DNA of 63,127 nt from Dehalococcoidia bacterium (GTDB lineage Bacteria > Chloroflexota > Dehalococcoidia > Tepidiformales > Tepidiformaceae): the NCBI GenBank assembly GCA_022827945.1, contig JAJEIT010000009.1, positions 1 to 63,127 of the forward strand, in the 5' to 3' direction. Position 1 is the first letter of the stretch. Each line of letters opens with the position of its first letter. The translations under genes and the position numbers were made by a program. The notes below the pieces were generated by a model. It did not search any database. It saw only the letters and a list, made by a program, of their open reading frames with translations, and had not been told where the DNA came from. Shown here piece by piece: positions 58,151 to 63,127 of this stretch.

Positions 58151-58846
58151 ATGAGCGGCCCCGGCGAGGCGGGAACATTCGCGCGCGGCGACGTCGTCAT
58201 GTACCGCACCATGTTCGTCACGGAGAACGGCGAGTGCGCGCCCGCCGTCGCGGACGTCCGCCCCTCCGTCGTTGTCGGCGACACCCCCGAACTCCTCTCC
58301 CTGTGGCTACCGCCGGGTACGCCCACGAAACTCACACAGCCCATCGTTCCCGGTCAGCCCCGCCCCTGGGTCGATGGGGAGTGGGAGCTGGTCGACGCCG
58401 TCTGGGAGCGCTGGAACATGCTCTCGTTCAAGGTTCCCGACCGGTGGTACGCCACCTGGGTCTGGTGGACGCCCGACTGGGAGTTCCTCGGCTGGTACGT
58501 GAACCTCGAGGAGACGCTGCGGCGCACACCCCTCGGATTCGACGTGCGCGACCTCTGGTTGGACATCGTCGTCGACGCCGACCGCCGCTGGCGCTGGAAG
58601 GACGAGGACGAGGTGGAGCGAGTGGTCACACGGGGCCTGATGTCGGAAGAAGTCGCGGATCACATCCGCGGCGTGGGCGAGTCCGTCATCACCGATATCG
58701 AGCGCGGCGCCTGGCCCTTCACCGACGACATCCGTGACTGGCGCCCCGACCCCACCTGGCCCACCCCCGGCCACGCCCACATCCCCGAGGACGAGCTGCT
58801 CGCCATTCACGACGAGGCCCATTGGACCAACCCGAAGCGGCTCTAG
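58151..58846 (+). CDS. DUF402-domain protein
   Basis: This 231-residue protein resembles DUF402 proteins. It is tryptophan-rich (W-Y-A-T-W-V-W-W-T-P-D-W), and the block W-Y-V-N-L-E-E-T-L-R-R-T is followed by D-L-W-L-D-I-V-V-D, where acidic residues may bind a metal. Relatives with known activity are nucleotide phosphatases or RNA-associated; activity here is unproven. Start by leaderless promoter spacing and domain boundary. Confidence 0.8.
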   Translation: MSGPGEAGTFARGDVVMYRTMFVTENGECAPAVADVRPSVVVGDTPELLSLWLPPGTPTKLTQPIVPGQPRPWVDGEWELVDAVWERWNMLSFKVPDRWYATWVWWTPDWEFLGWYVNLEETLRRTPLGFDVRDLWLDIVVDADRRWRWKDEDEVERVVTRGLMSEEVADHIRGVGESVITDIERGAWPFTDDIRDWRPDPTWPTPGHAHIPEDELLAIHDEAHWTNPKRL

Positions 58847-58856
58847 CGGATCGCTC

Positions 58857-60029
58857 CTACGAGCGCGGCAGGCCCAGCCCCCGCGTTGCGATGATGTTGC
58901 GGTTCACCTCGCTGGTGCCGCCGGCGACCGTGTAGCTGGGCCCGGCCAGCGCCCAGCGCTCGACGCGCCCCTGCAGCGGGACGTAGGGGCTACCCGGTTC
59001 GAGCTGCCCTTCCATGCCGAGCACGCGCATGCCCGTCTGGCCCATCTGCCGCTGGAGCTCCGTGCCGAAAACCTTCGAGATCGACGCCTCGTAGTTCGGG
59101 TTGAGGCCCTCGCTCTGCATCTGCGCAACCCGGTAGCAGAGCCACCGGCCCAGCTCGAAGTCGATCGAGCGTGAGGCCAGCTCATGCCGTATGTGGTGCG
59201 GGGCCGACCCGCCGTCGCGCTCGCGCACGTAGTCGATGAGCGCCTCCAGCGTAGAACGCGTCATGACGATGCGGTTGATGGAGCTGCGCTCCTGGTCGAG
59301 CGTGGCGGCTGCTACGTACCAGCCCCGGTTCTCCTCGCCGATGCGGTTGTCGATGGGGATACGCACGTCGTCGAAGAAGACCTCGTTGAAGTGGGCCGCA
59401 TCCATCATGTTCACGAGCGGTCGCACGCTCACCCCCGGCGACTCGATGTCGAGGATGAAGTAGCTGATGCCGCGGTGCTTGGGCGCGTCCGGATCCGTCC
59501 GCGCCAGCAGGATGCCCCACTTCGCGCCCGTCGCCCAGCTCGTCCAGATTTTCTGGCCATTCAGGACGTATTCGTCACCGTCACGGATGGCGCTGGTCTG
59601 GAGGGACGCGAGGTCCGACCCCGCGCCCGGCTCGGAGAAGAGCTGGCAGAAGCGGGAGGTGCCGTCGCGCAGGCCCGGCAGCCAGCGATCCTGCTGCTCC
59701 TTCGTGCCCTCGTTCATGAGCGCCGGCCCCGCCAGCCAGACGCCCTGGTCGTAGGCCCCGGGAGCGCCGCGCGAGCTCATCTCCTCCATGTAGACGGTCT
59801 GCGTGACGAAGTCCGCCCCGCCTCCGCCGTACGCCTTCGGCCAGCCCAGCGTCAGCCAGCCCCTATCAGCGAGCTGCCCCCGGAACTGCTTCGCGAAGGC
59901 TGCCTCTTCCTCGTCCATCTCTTCGCGATCGCTGCGCATGTTCCACATCTCCGCGGGCAGCTCCGCGTCGAGGAACTCGCGGATCTCCGCACGAAAGGCG
60001 GCTTGCTCGGGCGAGTCGCGAAAGAGCAC
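58857..60029 (-). CDS. Acyl-CoA dehydrogenase, last gene of the peroxiredoxin operon
   Basis: This 390-residue FAD protein belongs to the acyl-CoA dehydrogenase family. It has F-S-E-P-G-A-G-S-D-L-A-S-L-Q for FAD/substrate contact, N-G-Q-K-I-W-T-S-W-A in the beta domain, and a C terminus with V-A-G-G-T-S-E-V-N-R-N-I. The residue before G-T-S is glycine in place of the glutamate base, as in the FadE alpha/beta pairs of cholesterol-type degradation, so it may need a partner subunit. It starts 6 bases after the peroxiredoxin stop. Confidence 0.9.
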   Translation of the reverse strand: MLFRDSPEQAAFRAEIREFLDAELPAEMWNMRSDREEMDEEEAAFAKQFRGQLADRGWLTLGWPKAYGGGGADFVTQTVYMEEMSSRGAPGAYDQGVWLAGPALMNEGTKEQQDRWLPGLRDGTSRFCQLFSEPGAGSDLASLQTSAIRDGDEYVLNGQKIWTSWATGAKWGILLARTDPDAPKHRGISYFILDIESPGVSVRPLVNMMDAAHFNEVFFDDVRIPIDNRIGEENRGWYVAAATLDQERSSINRIVMTRSTLEALIDYVRERDGGSAPHHIRHELASRSIDFELGRWLCYRVAQMQSEGLNPNYEASISKVFGTELQRQMGQTGMRVLGMEGQLEPGSPYVPLQGRVERWALAGPSYTVAGGTSEVNRNIIATRGLGLPRS

Positions 60030-60035
60030 GGGGAC

Positions 60036-60497
60036 CTAGCCCTCGTTCAGCGCGCGCAACGCTTCGAGCGCGTGCGGCGCATGCGACTCGAAGTCGCGTG
60101 GCTCGAGGTAGACATCGCGCACGATGCCCTCGCTGTCGATCACGAAGGTCGCGCGGTTATGGAAGCCGAAGTCCTCGTTGAAGATCTCGTAGTCGCGCCC
60201 CGCCTGGTTCTTCGGGAAGTCCGAGACGAGGGGGAACTCCAGCCCGAGCTTCTCCTGGAACTCGCCGACGGCGGCGAAAGAATCGACGCTCACGCCCAGA
60301 ACCTGGGCGTTGGCCTCCGCGAACGCATCCGTGTGCGTGCGGAAACCGATCATCTCGGACGTTCACCCACCGGTGAAGGCGAGCGGATAGAACGCCAGGA
60401 CGATGTTCTTGCCGGGGAACGAGTCGAGCGTGACTTCCTCCCGGTCCTTGTTCATCAGCGTGAAGGCCGGAGCCTTGTCGCCGGGTGCTGGTGGCAT
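60036..60497 (-). CDS. Selenocysteine-containing AhpE-like peroxiredoxin (in-frame TGA)
   Basis: Reading through one TGA gives a complete 153-residue peroxiredoxin that reduces peroxides. Upstream of it stands a normal N terminus ([12 protein letters not shown]) and F-Y-P-L-A-F-T-G-G, then TGA at 60363-60365 (codon 45), then T-S-E-M-I-G-F-R. The TGA falls exactly on the peroxidatic cysteine of the family motif F-Y/F-P-L-A-F-T-x-x-C. The downstream part ([15 protein letters not shown]) is also intact. AAGGAG lies 6 bases before the ATG at 60497. It sits between an enoyl-CoA hydratase-like gene and an acyl-CoA dehydrogenase. selA, selB, selC and selD lie outside the window. Confidence 0.85.
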
Positions 60498-60513
60498 GTG
60501 CTTCTCCTTGTCG

Positions 60514-61320
60514 CTAGTAGCCCTTGAAGTTCGGCTCGCGCTTCTCCGTGAAGGCGAGGGGGCCCTCCTTCGCGTCCTCGGTGGACTGCGCGAGGGTCAT
60601 CGCCATCTGGGCGAAGTCGAGGTGTTCGTCGAAGGTCAGGTTGGCGGAGCGGTAGACGAGTTTCTTCGCGAGCTGGATGGCCGTCGCCGGCCCCCGCGCG
60701 ATCTTCTGGGCGAACTCGCGCGTGCGGTCCAGCAGCTCCTCGGGCGGGCAGACCTCGGTCACGTAGCCGATCCGAAGCGCTTCCTGCGCGTCGACCAGCT
60801 CGCCGCTCCAGATCAGCTCCAGCGCCTTGGCCGTGCCCACGATGCGGGGCAGGGTCCAGGCGCCGCCGTCGCCGGGGATGAGACCCATGCGCACGTAACC
60901 CATGCCGAAGCGCGCCCGCTCGCTGGCGAAGCGGATGTCGGCCATTGAGGCCATGTCCATCCCCGCGCCCACGGCGGCCCCGTTCACCGCCGCGATGTAC
61001 GGCTTCTCGAGCTGCACCAGCGCCCGCGGGATGTGGTGGACGCTGTTGCGCAGGCTGTGCCGCCGCTCGGCGACACTCTCCTCCGACTGCAGCACCCCCT
61101 CGCCAGCGGTCTCGTGCGCGACGTCCATGCCGCTGCAGAACCCGCGACCGGCTCCGGTCAGGATGATGGCGCGCACGTCGCGATCGGCATCCGAGCGCTC
61201 GATCGCGTCGCGCCACTCGCTCAGCATCAGGTTGTCGAAGGCGTTGAGCCGCTCCGGACGGTTCAGCGTGATGGTCGCAATGCCGTCCGCGACGTCGTAG
61301 AGGATGTGCTCGTACTCCAC
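60514..61320 (-). CDS. Enoyl-CoA hydratase/isomerase family protein
   Basis: This 268-residue crotonase-fold protein acts on acyl-CoAs. The first oxyanion-hole region reads [11 protein letters not shown] and the second [12 protein letters not shown]. The catalytic-acid region holds G-L-I-P-G-D-G-G in the place of the usual E-x-G/L-P-x-x-G; whether it hydrates, isomerises or hydrolyses is open. The start is GTG at 61320, with a -10-like TACAAT 7 bases upstream. The gene heads the peroxiredoxin operon. Confidence 0.9.
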   Translation of the reverse strand: MEYEHILYDVADGIATITLNRPERLNAFDNLMLSEWRDAIERSDADRDVRAIILTGAGRGFCSGMDVAHETAGEGVLQSEESVAERRHSLRNSVHHIPRALVQLEKPYIAAVNGAAVGAGMDMASMADIRFASERARFGMGYVRMGLIPGDGGAWTLPRIVGTAKALELIWSGELVDAQEALRIGYVTEVCPPEELLDRTREFAQKIARGPATAIQLAKKLVYRSANLTFDEHLDFAQMAMTLAQSTEDAKEGPLAFTEKREPNFKGY

Positions 61321-61327
61321 GGCGGCG

Positions 61328-61333
61328 ATTGTA
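61328..61333 (-). promoter_or_regulatory. -10 box of a probable leaderless promoter (enoyl-CoA hydratase operon)
   Basis: On the minus strand TACAAT is 7 bases before the GTG at 61320. It matches consensus at five of six positions. Confidence 0.5.
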
Positions 61334-61403
61334 AGGGGCGGTCGCCGTAGGTGGCTCGTGAATCTCAAGGTCGTACCCTCGGCGACGGAAGGGTAGACCG
61401 CAC

Positions 61404-62168
61404 ATGACCACCGCCAGCGACCTCGCACGCCTGCTCCAACCGTGGGGACCGGCGGAGGTTGAGGCCGAGGTCAGCGGCCTCCGCAACCGCGTCTGGAGGG
61501 TGCGGCTGCGGGGCGAGACGTGCATCGCGCGCCAGAACTCCCGCAACGCAAGCTCCCTCGACTGGGAGCTCGACCTCCTTCAGGCGCTCGACAGGCACGG
61601 CTTCACGGTGCCCCTCCCAATCCTCACCGCTTCCGGCGAGCGACGCATTGGCGGCCTGGTCGTCTTCACCTTCCTGAAGGGCAGGGAACCCGGCGGTTCA
61701 CGAGATTCTCAGTTGGTCGGCGACGAACTCCGCCGCCTGCACGAACTGACCAGGGGATGGCCCAAGCGCCCCGGCTTCTCCACCTGCCGTGAGCTGGTCA
61801 CCGCCGACACCGGGGGCGATGCGGACATGTCGCTGCTCCCGCCCGAAGACGCCACCCTCTGCCGCGACGCATGGAGGGACATCCCGGACACGGAGCAATC
61901 GGTCGTCCACGGCGACCCCTCCCCCACCAACATCCGCATCGATGGCGACACGATCGGCCTCCTCGACTGGGACGAAGCCCGTATCGACACGCCGCTACTG
62001 GACCTCGGCGCCCTGCCCGACGCTGAGTCCGCCGGGCTCTCCGAGGACGACTTCCGGCGGGCGCAGCGGGCGTCGGTCGCGTGGGAGGTGGCCGTCTGCT
62101 GGCAGCTTGAGTCCGAGTACGCGCGGCGGCGCCTGCGGGAACTCCGGGAACTGAGCGAGCAGCTCTGA
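61404..62168 (+). CDS. Aminoglycoside phosphotransferase (APH)-family protein
   Basis: This 254-residue protein has the APH/choline-kinase fold. The catalytic loop is V-V-H-G-D-P-S-P-T-N, followed by the metal-binding L-L-D-W-D-E-A-R. The N-lobe has the small-molecule-kinase pattern C-I-A-R-Q-N and an interlobe hinge V-V-F-T-F-L-K-G. Most such genes in genomes like this encode kinases of unknown small molecules, not antibiotic resistance. The VapB-like gene starts 51 bases downstream. Confidence 0.87.
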   Translation: MTTASDLARLLQPWGPAEVEAEVSGLRNRVWRVRLRGETCIARQNSRNASSLDWELDLLQALDRHGFTVPLPILTASGERRIGGLVVFTFLKGREPGGSRDSQLVGDELRRLHELTRGWPKRPGFSTCRELVTADTGGDADMSLLPPEDATLCRDAWRDIPDTEQSVVHGDPSPTNIRIDGDTIGLLDWDEARIDTPLLDLGALPDAESAGLSEDDFRRAQRASVAWEVAVCWQLESEYARRRLRELRELSEQL

Positions 62169-62174
62169 TGAAGA

Positions 62175-62208
62175 CACGTATACGTGCTGCTAGAATACGT
62201 ATACGTAT
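62175..62208 (+). promoter_or_regulatory. Twin palindromic operators of VapBC system 2
   Basis: CACGTATACGTG (62175-62186) and ATACGTATACGTAT (62195-62208) are perfect palindromes sharing the core ACGTATACGT at 62176-62185 and 62197-62206, exactly 21 bases apart (two helical turns). A -10-like TAGAAT (62191-62196) lies between the cores. The spacing suits two antitoxin dimers binding side by side. Confidence 0.75.
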
Positions 62209-62219
62209 AGAGGCCGAAC

Positions 62220-62582
62220 ATGCAGACCAAGACGAAGCTGACCGTCACCATCGACTCCGAGGTGCTCCCGCGGGCCAAGGAGCACGCCCGCTCGCTCGGC
62301 GTCTCCCTGTCCTCGCTCATCGAGGAAGCCCTGCGCGAGACCCTGCAAGCAGACGCCCCGGCGGACGGCACGTCCTGGGCAGCGGGGAAGACGATCGAGG
62401 AGGTCATGGCCTACCTGGACGATGAGACGGACGAGGAGCGTCGGACCCGCTGGGAGGACAAGTCGCTTCCCTTCGGAACCCGCCTCCTTGGCCAGATCAG
62501 AGGATTCAGCCATCTGACCGACGAGGATCTTGATGATCTGAGGCGCCAGCGCATGGTCGAGAAGTACAGACCCTTCGACTAA
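62220..62582 (+). CDS. Ribbon-helix-helix/DUF6364-like antitoxin (VapB-type), system 2
   Basis: This 120-residue protein starts with an RHH domain: K-T-K-L-T-V-T-I-D-S-E-V-L-P-R-A-K-E-H-A, then the helix S-L-S-S-L-I-E-E-A-L-R. The C-terminal half is charged and binds the toxin. Twin operators upstream imply autoregulation. The toxin start overlaps its TAA stop by one base (TAATG). Confidence 0.87.
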   Translation: MQTKTKLTVTIDSEVLPRAKEHARSLGVSLSSLIEEALRETLQADAPADGTSWAAGKTIEEVMAYLDDETDEERRTRWEDKSLPFGTRLLGQIRGFSHLTDEDLDDLRRQRMVEKYRPFD

Positions 62583-63010
62583 TGGCGAGGTGGCTGCTGG
62601 ACACCGATGTGCTCATCGATGTCGCGTTGAATCGCCAACCCCACGCTGGGCTATCCAGCTCAGTTATTGACATCCTCCAGAGACGGGATGGCGAGAGTCT
62701 CTTCGTTGCCTGGCACACGGTGTCGAACCTCTATTACAACGCCTACGACTTGCAACGGCCGCGCGACGCCACCTTCGCCAGAGCCACCGTCAGTGGCCTG
62801 CTGGAGTACGCACAAATCGCTCCTACCGGCACAGACGACCTCCGCTTCGCCCTCTCCCTGCCCATGACCGACTTCGAGGACGCGATGCAGGTCGCGGCCG
62901 CCCGGGCCTGCGATGCGGACTTCGTCGTCACACGGAACGAGAAGGACTTTGCCGAGTCGCCCACCCCCGCCCTCACCCCCGCGGACGCGCTGGCAGAACT
63001 GTCCCGCTGA
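62582..63010 (+). CDS. PIN-domain ribonuclease toxin (VapC-type), system 2
   Basis: This 142-residue PIN protein shows W-L-L-D-T-D-V-L-I-D near the N terminus, T-D-F-E-D-A-M-Q-V-A-A-A in the middle and V-T-R-N-E-K-D-F near the end, giving the acidic metal site. It is the partner of the upstream antitoxin. A weak T-V-S-N-L-Y-Y-N block is typical of the subfamily. It is unlike the toxin at 54029 in sequence, so the two systems were acquired separately. Confidence 0.88.
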   Translation: MARWLLDTDVLIDVALNRQPHAGLSSSVIDILQRRDGESLFVAWHTVSNLYYNAYDLQRPRDATFARATVSGLLEYAQIAPTGTDDLRFALSLPMTDFEDAMQVAAARACDADFVVTRNEKDFAESPTPALTPADALAELSR

Positions 63011-63019
63011 GGGCCGCGC

Positions 63020-63025
63020 TACACT
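63020..63025 (+). promoter_or_regulatory. -10 box of a probable leaderless promoter (uvrC)
   Basis: TACACT is 6 bases before the GTG at 63032, with no Shine-Dalgarno sequence between. Confidence 0.5.
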
Positions 63026-63031
63026 AGCCTC

Positions 63032-63127
63032 GTGGTCGCAACCGCCCTTCCCGACCGGCTCAAGAAGCAGATCGAGGCGCTCCCCGCGAGGCCCGGCGTC
63101 TACCTCATGCGCAACGAGAAGGGCGAG
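63032..63127 (+). CDS. uvrC: UvrABC system protein C, N-terminal fragment
   Basis: The gene runs off the right edge; only 32 codons are present. They read L-K-K-Q-I-E-A-L-P-A-R-P-G-V-Y-L-M-R-N, the start of the GIY-YIG nuclease domain of UvrC, which makes the 3' incision in nucleotide excision repair. The start is GTG, with a -10-like box 6 bases upstream. Confidence 0.9.
   Translation, partial: MVATALPDRLKKQIEALPARPGVYLMRNEKGE

Noticed and set aside
60292-60310. Perfect 8-bp hairpin (ACGCCCAG/CTGGGCGT, loop GUU on the mRNA) as the SECIS element
   Set aside because: It is attractive because of an AGGUU-like apex, but it begins about 52 bases after the TGA, further than bacterial SECIS elements usually lie.
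60036-60353. A 105-residue peroxiredoxin fragment starting at ATG 60353
   Set aside because: It would lack the active site and strand 1-3; the upstream frame with ribosome site continues into it through one TGA, so selenocysteine read-through fits better.
54029-63010. The two toxin-antitoxin modules as signs of a prophage or integrative element
   Set aside because: No integrase, transposase, attachment repeat or other phage gene lies nearby; they look like isolated chromosomal modules.
1-63127. CRISPR arrays, rRNA genes and insertion sequences
   Set aside because: No regularly spaced repeats, no rRNA-like conserved stretches and no transposase were seen.

Overview
The window is a 63 kb stretch of a high-GC bacterial chromosome, densely packed with about 70 protein genes and one tRNA. 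No rRNA, insertion sequence, phage gene or CRISPR array is visible, and no gap longer than about 265 bases lacks a gene. The gene content fits a free-living aerobic heterotroph: complex I, many acyl-CoA enzymes, a P450, a phytanoyl-CoA-type dioxygenase, a Rieske oxygenase and an LLM flavin/F420 oxidoreductase. A Chloroflexota bacterium of the Dehalococcoidia/SAR202 kind is my best guess, but this is an inference from gene style, not a proven placement.

Layout. 0-2.5 kb: end of a two-component system and an esterase. 2.5-6.5 kb: a polyhydroxyalkanoate (PHA) locus with a synthase, a small synthase subunit, a PadR regulator, a divergent phasin and a lipase-like hydrolase. 6.5-22 kb: dodecin, a lipoprotein, P450, PhyH-type dioxygenase, tRNA-Lys, Rieske oxygenase, LLM enzyme, DHA2 exporter, a PEP-utilizing-type protein, YaaA and a first TPP enzyme. 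22-31.8 kb: ybeY followed by a nuo operon that encodes A, C, D, H, J, K, L, M and N but no B, I, E, F or G. 31.8-37.2 kb: a secreted lysyl-oxidase-like protein and a ccr/acyl-CoA dehydrogenase/MaoC cluster. 37-50.5 kb: PcrA-type helicase, OGG1-like glycosylase, a P-loop/DRTGG protein, a second TPP enzyme, an ArgA-like acetyltransferase, a formyl-THF hydrolase-like protein, a class A PBP and gatCA. 50.5-63.1 kb: aminotransferase, small pyrophosphatase-like protein, acyl-CoA dehydrogenases, two VapBC-type modules, cobalamin adenosyltransferase, queF with a YhhQ-type transporter, a selenocysteine peroxiredoxin operon and the start of uvrC.

How the parts may work together. The PHA genes share a near-palindromic operator that covers the -35 boxes of both divergent promoters, which suggests a PhaQ-like PadR switch. 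The ccr cluster, the ATP:cob(I)alamin adenosyltransferase and the acyl-CoA dehydrogenases fit short-chain acyl-CoA (ethylmalonyl-CoA-type) metabolism, which could draw on or feed PHA.

Genome-wide habits visible here. TAG is by far the commonest stop (45 of 69 complete genes by hand count), unusual at this GC content. Five convergent gene pairs share one CTAG as both stops. Many single genes have a -10-like TANNNT box only 6-7 bases before ATG or GTG, which implies leaderless mRNAs. The clearest single surprise is an in-frame TGA exactly at the peroxidatic cysteine of a peroxiredoxin (60363-60365), best read as selenocysteine.
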